The notes under the pieces are model-generated. The model did not search any database. It saw nothing but the letters and a program-made list of their open reading frames with translations, and was not told where the DNA came from. Positions 53,299 through 63,235 of a stretch of 64,000 nucleotides of DNA are shown here, piece after piece; the first letter of the stretch is position 1, and each line of letters opens with the position of its first letter. Where the stretch lies: contig CAJQUW010010460.1 in the NCBI GenBank assembly GCA_907163375.1, forward strand, positions 1-64,000, read 5' to 3'. This stretch comes from Prostheceraeus crozeri. Its lineage: Eukaryota; Platyhelminthes; Polycladida; Euryleptidae. The position numbers were made by a program, and so were the translations under genes.

Positions 53299-53484
53299 TC
53301 ACTCCTGAAAGTCAGCCTCGTTTATGAAAGGCTCAATCTCAACCGTTTGTAGAGTGAGCTGCTTGCAGCCTTCAATCATTTGTCTCTCTTCCTCTTCCTC
53401 ATTTTGTTGAAACTTTCTCTCAACTTCCTTCTTCGTAGGAGTTGAGGTATCAAGAGGTGTGAATGTTTCCTCTGTGTCGGACAT
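53299..53484 (-). CDS. Small acidic protein in the polymerase slot of Polinton 2
   Basis: About 61 residues from an ATG at 53484, chosen because a TATATAAA (53523-53516) stands about 35 bases upstream. Thr/Pro-rich N-terminus, then a Glu-run coiled coil (Q-N-E-E-E-E-E-R). It is divergent from the gene at 53669. Polinton 1 has its DNA polymerase at this place and in this orientation. No similarity to the polymerase is visible. Confidence 0.45.
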   Translation of the reverse strand: MSDTEETFTPLDTSTPTKKEVERKFQQNEEEEERQMIEGCKQLTLQTVEIEPFINEADFQE

Positions 53485-53515
53485 GACTATGATGGTAAAA
53501 TGCAAGACACTCTTC

Positions 53516-53602
53516 TTTATATATGAGAATGGTGCAGTGTGATTGATAAATGGCTGTCGTCCAATGAGAGAGCGCGAAGCAGGGAGAGAGAATCTATATA
53601 AG
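53516..53602. promoter_or_regulatory. Divergent promoter pair of Polinton 2
   Basis: Minus-strand TATATAAA at 53523-53516 and plus-strand TATATAAG at 53595-53602 stand back to back, 71 bases apart, serving the genes at 53484 (-) and 53669 (+). This copies the divergent layout at 10032-10153 in Polinton 1. Confidence 0.55.
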
Positions 53603-53668
53603 TGCGGTGCAATGACCATTTCCTCATAATATCATTACAATGGATACACCACTGCCTATGCCTTACTC

Positions 53669-53974
53669 ATGCCCAATGCCCCACGCAAGAGGCAAGTGAA
53701 AACCATTTACGATGGTGAGGTCGAGCCGCTGCAGTTCGATGAGGAAATCATCATCATTTCCGACGATGAAGAGGACAGTAGTGATACAATCAGGGCTGCC
53801 TTCCTGAGTGTGTCTCCAAAGGACGTCATGATGGAGCGGTGTATTGAGACTCTCCGGAGCTGGCTAGACCTCTTCTCTCCTTTTAGTCAGCCCCGCAATC
53901 AAGAAGAGTTTGACTTAGAAGACGTCATGTACCGTCTTATTACAAAACGTATTACTTTTATTTCTTTTCAATAA
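53669..53974 (+). CDS. Polinton-encoded small acidic protein, homologue of 10153-10608
   Basis: 101 residues beginning M-P-N-A-P-R-K-R, then an acidic run (I-I-S-D-D-E-E-D) and a helical end with F-S-Q-P-R. It shares position, divergent promoter and motifs with the Polinton 1 gene but is shorter. AATAAA overlaps the stop at 53970. Upstream of this methionine an ATG at 53640 lies in another frame, so the exact start is uncertain. Function is unknown. Confidence 0.5.
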   Translation: MPNAPRKRQVKTIYDGEVEPLQFDEEIIIISDDEEDSSDTIRAAFLSVSPKDVMMERCIETLRSWLDLFSPFSQPRNQEEFDLEDVMYRLITKRITFISFQ

Positions 53975-54182
53975 ATGTGTATCATGACAGTGTTGTTTTT
54001 CCTTCATATAAACTGCATGGCTTCGAAAGGATCATCGAGTGAGCATAGTATCGATTGGGAGCTATTGTTAGAATAAGATATCCTATCATCTAGACACTTA
54101 ACACAGTTACTAGAAATCTTTCATGATATAAGACATGATTTAGGTGAAGCAGCGTTATCTGAAAATGGTCCATGAGTTCTGC

Positions 54183-54357
54183 TTGTCGAAAGGAAGTATT
54201 ACACCGAACTTCATTTGTAACGTTCAAGTTGACTGATAGCAGATTCAACTTAATGATAGTATTCGCCAGTCTGAAGACTGCCCAGGGCAAACCGCGAGGA
54301 GGTTCTATCATGTCTTGCCCCATGGTGGCCCTTATTAGGGCCGGTGGTTCGTTCTCG
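54183..54357. repeat. Segment shared at high identity with Polinton 1
   Basis: Counterpart of 11167-11341; part of it recurs at 54683-54747. Flanked by the gap after 53974 and by a minus-strand frame at 54616-54374. Confidence 0.7.
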
Positions 54358-54373
54358 GTGACATTTAAGTTGA

Positions 54374-54616
54374 CTATTGGCTTGAATAGTCAATAGGTAT
54401 GACCGCTAGGTTGTCATATACCCTGCGCCGCCTAAGTCGTGGTGGTGCACCTGGCACCTTTCGGATGCGGGTGGTATTTGGAGTCCACACCTCATCCGTC
54501 CAAACGATCCTCTTGATCTTCCTCTTCTCTTCACACTCTTTCTCATCCTCTTCATCCCACTCGTCGAGGATGATGAAGTCGGGAATGATTTCGGTAGGAG
54601 ATGTTGCTTCCATCAT
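54374..54616 (-). CDS. Small charged protein candidate
   Basis: 80 residues: an acidic Asp/Glu-rich N-terminal half (D-E-W-D-E-E-D-E-K-E) and a basic C-terminal half (L-R-R-R-R-V). A bipolar charge layout is common in early regulators. It starts just after a TATA-like TATATACC region near 54660 on the minus strand. No family is recognised, and it may be a composition artefact. Confidence 0.3.
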   Translation of the reverse strand: MMEATSPTEIIPDFIILDEWDEEDEKECEEKRKIKRIVWTDEVWTPNTTRIRKVPGAPPRLRRRRVYDNLAVIPIDYSSQ

Positions 54617-54769
54617 GACTTAAAACTGAATGAGAATTAAATGAGAGGTAGTGGTTTATATACCCCTCTAACACGACGCAATGTTCAAGTTGACTGATAG
54701 CAGATTCAACTTAATGATAGTATTCGCCAGTCTGAAGACTGCCCAGAAAACTTTCTAACACTGAAAGTA

Positions 54770-55835
54770 AGTTACAAGACAATCTACACTGTGCAGTAAA
54801 ACCTTTTCGATAAAACTTTCTAGTGCTGTGATGAGTTCGGTCAGTCATACAACTTCGATGATTAAACTTTATTTTCACAAACGTGCGTCGCGGTAGAAAA
54901 CTAGTTGACTACACTAACGCCTGCATTTCATGACATGTGTGTTTCATAAAACGTCATGATCAAACTTTTCTAACTATACATCAACCTGTGTTGCAGTAAA
55001 ACTTTTACAAACCATGATACACTTTCTGACGTCACTCACGAATGAACGTCATGATCAAACTTTATTTTCTCAAACGGTGCCGCGGTAATATTATTTGACT
55101 ACACTAACTTTGCAAACCATGATACACTTTCTGACAACACTCTCGAATAAACGTCATGATCAAACTTTACTTTTACAAACGTCTGTCGTAGTAAAATTAT
55201 TTGACTACACTAGCGCTTACATTTTATGACATGTGTGTTTCATAAAACGCCATGATCAAACTTTATAACTATACATCAACCTGTGCTGCAGTAAACCTTT
55301 TACAAACCATGATCAAAATTTCTAACTATACATCAACCTGTGCTGCAGTAAAACTTTTACAAACCATGATGCACTTTCTGACTAGACTTATGAATACAAC
55401 TTCAATGATCAAACTTTATTTTCTCAAACGGGTGTCGCGGTAATATTATTTGACTACACTAACTTTGCAAACCATGATACACTTTCTGACGACACTCACG
55501 AATAAACGTCATGATCAAACTTTACTTTTACAAACGTGTGTCGTAGTGAAATTATGTGACTACACTAGCGCTTACATTTTATGACATGTGTGTTTCATAA
55601 AACGCCATGATCAAACTTCCTAACTATACATCAACCTGTGCTGCACTAAAACTTTTGTACAACACTGACAAGAGCTTGTTCACTAGCGAAGAGAGAAATC
55701 TGTGGTGTGTTGCGTGTGGCGCAAGGGTGGCCTCCCATTTCATTCCATTCATCATTTTTCTTCCCCTCTGCATTCCATATCCGAAGATATGTGGCGGGCT
55801 TGGGACCGCTTTAGCTGCATTAGAAGGTTGGTCCT
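54770..55835 (-). repeat. Iteron array and internal inverted repeat, right copy
   Basis: At least seven irregular copies of CATGATCAAACTT, several of GACTACACTA and several of TATACATCAACCTGTGCTGC alternate, with spacing of roughly 50-130 bp. The block from about 55640 to 55835 is the inverse of 43565-43760. The frames within it are repeat artefacts. Confidence 0.75.
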
Positions 55836-55839
55836 TAAA

Positions 55840-56986
55840 AGAGCACATGGGTCGTTCTCCGTCCACCGACACTCTCACTTCTGCAAAAACTCTGAAAGAA
55901 AAAGAATAGGAGATTATATGCGGCAAGGAAATGATCATGTTGAGGAAACTTAGTGGAAACTTCTTCCGAACTTTTCGGACGACGAAGTCCTCGAGCTCTC
56001 CAGTGATGTTCATATTCATATGTAGACACCGGACTCCGTCGCCCTCATAGCATTGTTGTGTCACATTGGGGTCGTCGGTGATTGTGTGGATGTCACATAC
56101 ATGTATATTATTTTGGAAGAGGGGAAAATGGACTTCATACACTCTTCTTTTTCTACTCTTCAAACACTCATGCAGTCGCTCAACTTCACCCGCCAACCTC
56201 TTCTTTATGCCCTTCACCTCCTCCGTCTCCTTCACCACGCTTCCCATCCGCTCTATCTCTTCATCCTTCCTCGACAAACTCGCCTGTAAACTCTCCACCA
56301 AACCTGCCTTCCTCATCAACTCGCTCCTTTCCGCCATCCATTCCTTCTCCTTCTTTCGCATGCTCTGCAACTCTTCCCTCGTTGCCCTATACCCCTCAAC
56401 CTTCACCGTCAGCTCTTCATTCTCCTTCAAAACCTTTCTATTAACACTTTCCAACCCCATCATGCGATCCTTCATCCTTACAAATGCCTCCGTATCATAC
56501 CCCTCTTCCCGCCGTGGCGATGACGCTGCCATCGGCTTACCCACTTCCTTCCCCTCCCCCTCTAGATCACCAATATCCCCAAACAGATCCTCAATCACTT
56601 TATCCAAATCAACATCATCCTTCTTCTTCATTTCCGCTCTCAACTCAACTTCCTCACTCGAACTCTCATCACTCGCCTTCGTCACCACTTTCTCCCCAAC
56701 CACGTCCTCAATCGTTGCCACCGCCTTCCTCACCTCTTGAACCCTTGACGCCTTGAACCCTGCCAAAGCTATATTGCCACTTGGACACTCGTTATGTTCC
56801 CTAATAAACGTCACCTCATTCCCTTCCCCACATACCACCTGATGATGCACGCACACTCTCAACAACACCTCTCATATGCGCGCCCACCGTCCCCTCTTTC
56901 ATGTGCTTCTTCAGCTCACTGCCTCTGGCAATCGTGCCGCAACTGCATTTGCCAACCAACATTTTAGCATTGCCTGATTTCGTCAT
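55840..56986 (-). pseudogene. Polinton 2 coiled-coil protein with N-terminal Cys/His cluster
   Basis: Same plan as 11472-12530. It has an N-terminal C-x-C...K-K-H cluster near the ATG at 56986, a second C...H...C cluster near 56790, an acidic Ser/Glu middle, and a long Lys/Glu coiled coil (about 56520-56180). A CAG acceptor precedes the start (56994). A TATA box and a donor-like G/GTGAGT stand at 57220 and about 57170, suggesting a leader exon. The 3' part runs toward the internal inverted repeat and probably includes another intron. It seems to carry about one break. Function is unknown. Confidence 0.55.
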
Positions 56987-57214
56987 TATGATTCTGTAAA
57001 CATAGAGTAAAATTTGATGGCAAGTGTTTATAGGATACTACTTGCTGATATGCATTGAAAGACATTTGACAGCAAACGGAATAAAATCGTCAACCAAATT
57101 TAAAGAGTATGATTCCTAGCTTTATCCTAAATCCCAAAGTTTGATAGCAAACCTTGTCGGAGCACTCACCGTTCGTCTTGCAGGTTGAAACAGGAGTGAA
57201 GACTAGAGAAAAGT

Positions 57215-59238
57215 CGCGGTTTATATACCCAGGGAGCACAAAACCATGATTCAGACCTTCCTTATTTGGTCATGCTTTTGACTTGACAACAGCAGTTTTA
57301 CCATGTATGGGCATCGGCAGTCACCGTGCTTTCCGTTACCAACTCCCAACACAAAGACGGATTCCCCTATGACGCGAAAAGGTTTGACGTCAATGCTTGC
57401 AGTAACCGTCCCATTTTTACCAAGTTACAATGACAAACGATAGACGTTGCCAAGCCTGAGTTACTGAGGCTAGACGAAGAAGGCCTGATAGCAAGCCAGC
57501 AACCGTTTGGGTGTTAAGCTCTTGAATCCGTTACAGGCATTACTCACAGGGGATCTTATCCTAGCTCCAAGGCCTGGACCCACAAATCCAACCTCGAGCG
57601 GACAGAGCGTGCGTCATATCACTGTGTTGGTATCCGGGCCCCAGTTTTGACATGAAAACCGGTGGAGTTATTTACAAGAGGAAACGACCCAAGTCACAGA
57701 GACTCATAAACGACTGCTTTTTATTCAAAAACTTTAATTATCATCATTAAATATGAATTTAAATTTTTCAGTATTTTAGTGCTACTCACAAAACGTTTAT
57801 AAGTAGTCTGTCACCTACAGCACAGCAAGAGCTGTCGAATGTTTTTTGAATGAAGTCTAAAGGACTTGTAGAAGCAAAGTTATAGCCGTTTGAAGATTTC
57901 GGCCTACTATCATCAAATGGTCAGTCATGCTATACTGACTGACCTATAAGTCTGACACCTTAGCTGATATCTGCAATGGAAAGTCAGAAGTCCGATATCG
58001 GAACTCAAGAGAAACGACTTACCTGTAGTCAGTTTCTCAACTTAGTGAAATTCCTCTCCCGATCCCGGTCTTATATACTCTGTGAATATGCAATCGGCAA
58101 TCCATGCAGGGGGGTCAAAACATTATTTGTTACAAATTTGACGCTGATTCCAAATCTGGTCTCTGTTTTCCCGTCCGAGGCTTGCTTCACCCGCTAGAGC
58201 GATTTTCATAAAATTCTAGCTCTGTCGTTTTTTCGTCAATGTCCAAAACTTCAATAACGTCTCACCTCTAAACGAAGGCAGATACGAACAAGCCATGTTT
58301 TCCACTGAGTTTGTCTCACTCCCAGCTTTCAAACGAGGTATTGCACGACTTTCTACGATGTCTACAACCAAAGTTGGAAGTTTGGTAGGAGGGGGGGTCA
58401 GCACTTTTTCTCTCCGATTGAGTTGGGAAGACGTTCCTAGACCCAAAAGTGCTCAAAACGTCCGAATTTGCACTCTATTTTCTCATCCGAGACCTTCTTC
58501 ATACCGAAAAATGGACTTTCTCATCACAAAACCTCCAAAACCTGCCTTTTCAACTCTGACGTTTTCCTGCCATTTTCCTCCCTCAACCCAGGAAAATTAG
58601 ACCAAACTGAGCTTTCCACTGCATTTTTCTCACTTTTAGCTTTCAAATGAGCTATTGCACGACTTTCTACCATCTCTGGAACCAAAGTTGGAAGTTTGGT
58701 AGGAGGGGGGGGACGTCCTCAAAATTTTTTCTCTCCGATTTTGCTGGAAACATCCTTCCTAACCCAAAATTTCACATAGAGTCCGAATCTGCACTCCATT
58801 TTCCCATCCGAGACCTCCTTCATGACGAAATTCAACTTTTCTCATCCCAAAACCACCCAACCCCGCCTTTTTTCAACCCTGCCGTTTTCAGAGATTCTAC
58901 CCCTTGCTGCTCCTCCTTCCATCCTTCCCCACCCAAATTTCACGCAGATTCCACATCTGAACTCCAATTTCCAATCCGAACCCTCCTTCATGACGATTTC
59001 CAACGTTTGTCATCCCAAACACCATCAACACCTACCCCTTTCCAACTCTATCCCTCACACATTCCTATCACCTTCCTGCCCAACCCTTACCCGAAAACTC
59101 CTGCCTTCCTTCCAGAGGGGGGAACAGTTTCCTCCTCTCGGACCCATTCCTCCCAACACATCCTTGGCGAACTCCCTCACTTTCCGGACAGAGGGGGGTT
59201 GCGCATTTTGGACTTGCGCCTGGGATGAGCTTACTACT
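57215..59238 (-). repeat. Right TIR of Polinton 2, about 2.0 kb
   Basis: Inverse of 41142-43165. It contains an inward TATATAAG at 58077-58070 followed by a consensus donor CAG/GTAAGT near 58022, and TATATAAA at 57227-57220. It ends in ...GAGCTTACTACT at 59238. Confidence 0.9.
58070..58077 (-). promoter_or_regulatory. Inward TATA box inside the right TIR
   Basis: TATATAAG on the minus strand, mirror of 42305. The leader sequence CTGACTACAG/GTAAGTCG follows about 50 bases downstream, a strong splice donor. An acceptor at 56994 could pair with it. Confidence 0.5.
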
Positions 59239-60059
59239 AACCCACACGAAAGACTTCTATCCTTGATAAAATCTTAATAAGTGAATTTATATTTTCATCG
59301 TATTATGCATGCAATAATAGTAGTCCTAATAATGACGCAACAGATACTCTGTCACCCTTATCGATTGAACCTCCAATCGGAGATTCAGATCATTGTGTTG
59401 TTCTTTTAAAGTCTTGTTTACATATTGAAAATACGAGTGGCAAATCATACTTTTGTAAGCTCTATGATTTCAGAAGGTCTCATGTAGAAAGTTTCAAAAG
59501 ATCCATTACTATGTTACCCTGGACTTTGTTTTATAGATCTGAAGTCTCTTTAGATGAAAAATGTGCTATATTTTATGAGTACATTCAGGAAGCTCTTAAA
59601 ACTGTTCCGTATCAGTATGTTAAGATGAGTGGTCTAGAAAAGCCATGGTTCACTCCAAAATTAAAGTTGCTTGTCAATCGTCGCTACGCTGCTTATCGGG
59701 AACATAATTTCACGCAATACTGCCATTATCGAAAGAAAGTCCGAGAAGAGATCGAAATCGCAAAAAAGGCTTGGATTCAAAGATTGCGGAAAAAACCAAA
59801 TGATATATGGAAAGTCTTAACTCCAGCTAATAATATCACTACTATTTTCAACTCAAACTCTGAAGCTGTCCAGATCATTAATCAAGCCTTACAGCAGAAT
59901 TTCTCTGATTTGCCAGATTGGACAAATGTGTTTAATTTGATCAAAGAATCTAATGAACCTTGGAAAATTGATGTGTCTGTTGGAAAGACGAAAGATTCTT
60001 GCGCAACTAAAATCATCAAAGGCTTCGGGATGTGATGAATTTCCGTCATTCCTAGCTAA
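59239..60059 (+). pseudogene. LINE ORF2 second part: endonuclease end and linker
   Basis: Resumes after the Polinton with K-T-S-I-L-D-K-I-L-I-S and the catalytic G-D-S-D-H at about 59380-59393, followed by the linker with P-W-F-T-P-K-L near 59645. A frameshift near 60020 separates the linker from S-G-C-D-E-F-P. The Harbinger insertion then cuts the frame within L-A-K. Confidence 0.85.
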
Positions 60060-60278
60060 AGGTCTGTTTATACTTCTGGCGTAACGCGCCAGTCAACGCT
60101 AACTGACTTACACTGACATTAGTCGGCTGACTTCGACAGAGAATAAAAATGCAGCTCACTGTAACCGGCGTCATCGATTGATGAGTCACATAGTCAGTCG
60201 GCTGATGTTTCTGGGAGCGCATTGAAGTTGGAATCGATCCAACTTCATTTGCAACCAGTCGACTGATAGCGCAGTGCA

Positions 60279-61043
60279 ATGTCTGGAGAATCTGCAGTAC
60301 CAACAAATGCGAATGTTGATTTGTTTGAAGAATTAATGATCGAGGAGGTTCGAAAGTATGAGCATCTGTGGGTGGTGAAAAGTAATAAGTTCAAAGATAC
60401 GGAAAGGGCTGGCAATTCATGGAGAGAGATAAGCCGTACCCTCTCATCTGTCGGCATAGAGAAGGATGAAGCAGCATGCAAGAAAAAGGGGATGTATCTG
60501 CGCGATCATTATATGCGACTACGCGCAAGAGATCGAGAAGCGAAAAGTGGCGATGGAAGATCCAAGCCGATCGCTTGGAAATATTTCCAAACCCTATCTT
60601 TCATCGAGAAGGCGTCGAGGTCCTGTGAAACTCTCTCATCACCACTGTGCTCAAGTTTCGTGGAAGGTGCTGCAGAGGATGAGGATCAGGATCGACAAAA
60701 ATTCACATTTACTGAAAATGTTGAAAATCTCGAGCCAATGAGCAAAAGAAGAAAAAAGACTCAGGCTGAGGATACAGTGATTGCTTGCATGGAAACATGG
60801 ATGAAGAAGCAAGATAGACACGACGACTGCTTGGCGTTTGGCAATCATGTTGCCGAAAGTTTGAGAAGCCTGACCCCAGTATGCAGGTCAAAGGTGAAGA
60901 TGGACATTCAACGCGTACTTTTTAACTACGAAGAGATGCAACTACACGATGAACAATTGCATCCAATGCAGCGGGAACTAGTGAATCATGACACTTCCAT
61001 TCACGTGGACGCTGACAGCAGACTTGAGTATCGCAACATCTGA
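60279..61043 (+). CDS. MADF/BESS DNA-binding protein of the Harbinger element
   Basis: 254 residues, intact. Residues about 18-110 form a MADF (Myb/SANT-like) domain: the F-E-E-L-M-I-E-E-V helix, W-R-E-I-S-R-T-L, and C-K-K-K-G-M-Y-L-R-D-H-Y-M-R. Residues 157-160 (K-R-R-K-K region) look like a nuclear signal. Residues about 183-217 match a BESS motif (F-G-N-H-V-A-E-S-L...I-Q-R-V-L). Harbinger elements encode such a second protein, which partners the transposase for nuclear entry and end binding. The frame is undamaged although the transposase is not. Confidence 0.85.
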   Translation: MSGESAVPTNANVDLFEELMIEEVRKYEHLWVVKSNKFKDTERAGNSWREISRTLSSVGIEKDEAACKKKGMYLRDHYMRLRARDREAKSGDGRSKPIAWKYFQTLSFIEKASRSCETLSSPLCSSFVEGAAEDEDQDRQKFTFTENVENLEPMSKRRKKTQAEDTVIACMETWMKKQDRHDDCLAFGNHVAESLRSLTPVCRSKVKMDIQRVLFNYEEMQLHDEQLHPMQRELVNHDTSIHVDADSRLEYRNI

Positions 61044-61795
61044 GTGCATGTGTGATCCTGCTCAGCAACCAAAATACAGCTTTTTGGATGAAATTTTGCA
61101 CTGTTTCTCATAAGTTATCTGCAGTCAACATGATTAAGTTCCATTCAACGCTTTACGGGAAGTAGGCCTAAGAAAGAGCTTCCTGAAAACCACATAGCAT
61201 CGGCAATTATGAAAACAAAGTGTAATTAAAAGACAGCCTGTAATTATTCATGAAATAAAGAATCTTGCGCCCGATGTAGCCAGACCATTGATAGATTTTC
61301 CTATATTCGAATGCACTTGATTACTAATGTATTTCAAAAATTCATCTGAATAATGTACTGAAATGAGACAAAATGGCTCTAAGCTCAATCACATGACTCC
61401 ACACCAATCTACATGAAGCATCGAACTAGTTAATCTAATAAATCAATATTTTTTGAGTTGAGCTATATCCCCCAAAAAGCCAAGCGTTAGACCTATAGAA
61501 TTATATGATTGCATTTCGACGAAGCATAAGCATGATTTTTGGTCAATAATTGATGCATAACTATACAGGCTTGTGAAATGGTTATTACATGCCCCAGATT
61601 GGTCTATGCCCAAGTGAGATTTTTTTAATTTCATAACATGTTACAGGAAATAAAAAATTTGCGAGATTGATGTAGACTAGCTCATATTCTTGTATCCCAA
61701 GATAAACCAGTCAATAGGACTTTAAAGCGACTTACTTTTTAGCCAAAACTATTTCGAAAACGTACACAAATCGTCATCAGCTGTTGCATGCAAAT
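61044..61795. other. Gap between the two Harbinger genes
   Basis: AT-rich, presumably the two convergent 3' untranslated regions. An ATGAAATAAAG polyadenylation-like word lies near 61250. I see no gene. Confidence 0.5.
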
Positions 61796-62902
61796 TCAAT
61801 CATCAGTGTTTATAGCACCTCGGGTGACAACCTTTGTTTGCCATGGAACAGCCCCGGTGGTGTTGAAGTATGTTTTGAAATTCTCTTGAATTTTAGCAGC
61901 ATGTTTTCCGTAATTGTTTGATCCAACCCTGCTGATGTTTGAAAGTCCAGTACCAGTATCCTCAGCAGTTTCAGCTCTCCATGTTCCTGGAGTTACTTCG
62001 CCATTATTATCCTCGAAATCAATAGAATGATCCGGAATGTATCGATGAGCAGGTGCAGTTTCATGATCAAATCGTCGCAAGAAGTTTAAAATTATGCATG
62101 TGTAGACCATCTTCTTGGCCTTCCGAAGGTTCATGCAAATAGGAGCATGAAAAATTCGCCACCGATTGGCCAAGATGCCAAAGGCATTTTCAAAAATCCG
62201 CCTTGCTCGGCTCAATCGATAATTAAAAATGCACCTGTCAATAGAGATATCTGTTCCAGGATACGGTTTCATGAGATTGCTCTTCAACGGAAAGGCATCA
62301 TCAACGACGAATACAAATGGAAATATTTCATTGCTCGACTGCGACAGAGGTTCTGGATCTGGCAGATCCAACTTATCATTCAGAATGAGCTGGCCCAATT
62401 TTCAGGAAGAAAAGACGGAACTGTCAGATTCACGTCCGTAGGCTCCAATATCAACACAAGTGAAGCAATAATCACTATCAACTACTGCCATCAAGATAAA
62501 AGAAAAGTATCGCTGTAGTTGATGCACTCACTGCCACTGTTATCGGGGCATTGTATTCGAACATGCTTTCCGTCGATGGCTCCAACACAATGAGGAAAAT
62601 TCCATTTTGAATTATAGCCATCTGAAATGATGCGCCACTTGTCCTCGGTTGGAGAGGGCAAACATTCGGTCGAAAGAGATTCGATAATTGCGTCACATGT
62701 CTCGTTAATGATGTTTGAGACCGTAGACTTTCCCATGCGAAAAGAAAACGCAATAGATTGCAGAAGCCAAAAGACGTAACGAGACAGCAAGACGTTGCTT
62801 CGCGGAAATTGTAAGTTTGTGGGTAGGGGCATGTGCAAGCTTCCGTTCAAGCTTCAATAGCAAAGTGTCGAAAGCAGATTTTGTCATTCTGAAGTAATTC
62901 AT
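61796..62902 (-). pseudogene. Harbinger transposase (DDE_Tnp_4/HARBI1-like), frameshifted
   Basis: Reads from the M-N-Y-F-R-M-T region at 62902 to a stop at 61796. Catalytic residues are visible: G-A-I-D-G-K-H near 62574, V-V-D-D-A-F-P near 62299 and F-E-N-A-F-G near 62191, with an N-terminal helix-turn-helix (M-G-K-S-T-V-S-N-I-I). The copy changes frame near 62770 and again near 62490, and has an in-frame stop near 62405 (TCC TGA AAA), so it is inactive. The intact DDE triad shows the damage is recent. Confidence 0.88.
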
Positions 62903-63235
62903 ATGACTTCCGTTTCATTTCATTAATCAGGAGGAATTCTGAGTGAGTATTCCGTCTTCTGTTTATCCGCTTGAAATACATTTTTCTGGTTCTCTTCTTT
63001 TCGAAGGCAAAAGGCATGATGCGAACAGCACAGGACTATCTTCTTCGACCGACGTCATCACCACACAGCAAGCGCACAAAGACTGCGCCACTAGTATGAA
63101 CACATGTACGCTGAGTTTCACTGATTAAACGGAACGAGCAGGTCGACTGACATTGTCAGTGGACTGAAGCTTTTTCCAGTCGACGTAATGCAGTCGATAG
63201 CAACGTAATTATACGCCAGAAGTATATACCGGCCT

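Larger units (their letters stand above)
41142..59238. mobile_element. Polinton (Maverick) 2, complete from end to end, 18,097 bp
   Basis: Both termini are present: AATAGTAAGCTC on the left and the complement of AGTAGTAAGCTC on the right, flanked by AACCCA. TIRs are about 2.0 kb. It encodes an IAP-like RING protein, small virion-type proteins, packaging ATPase, integrase, major capsid, protease, a nuclease and capsid-associated proteins, but I find no polymerase. I counted seven differences in about 450 bp of TIR compared by eye, which suggests a moderately recent insertion if conversion between the ends is rare. A handful of breaks are visible in late genes, while the integrase, ATPase and protease frames look whole. 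Confidence 0.92.
60060..63235. mobile_element. PIF/Harbinger DNA transposon, complete, 3176 bp
   Basis: TIRs AGGTCTGTTTATACTTCTGG (left) and the inverse of AGGCCGGTATATACTTCTGG (right), flanked by the 3-bp TSD TAA (60057-60059 and 63236-63238), the TWA target typical of the superfamily. It holds two genes in convergent orientation: a MADF protein (+) and a DDE transposase (-). The transposase is frameshifted, so this copy is not autonomous. The TIR pair differs at about 3 of 22 positions. Confidence 0.92.

Noticed and set aside
54770-55700. CRISPR-like array
   Set aside because: Repeat units and spacing are irregular, units are mixed types, and the context is a eukaryotic Polinton; iteron-like repeats fit better.
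56066-56740. 224-codon plus-strand frame
   Set aside because: Antisense shadow of the coiled-coil gene on the minus strand, whose homologue in Polinton 1 supports the minus-strand reading.
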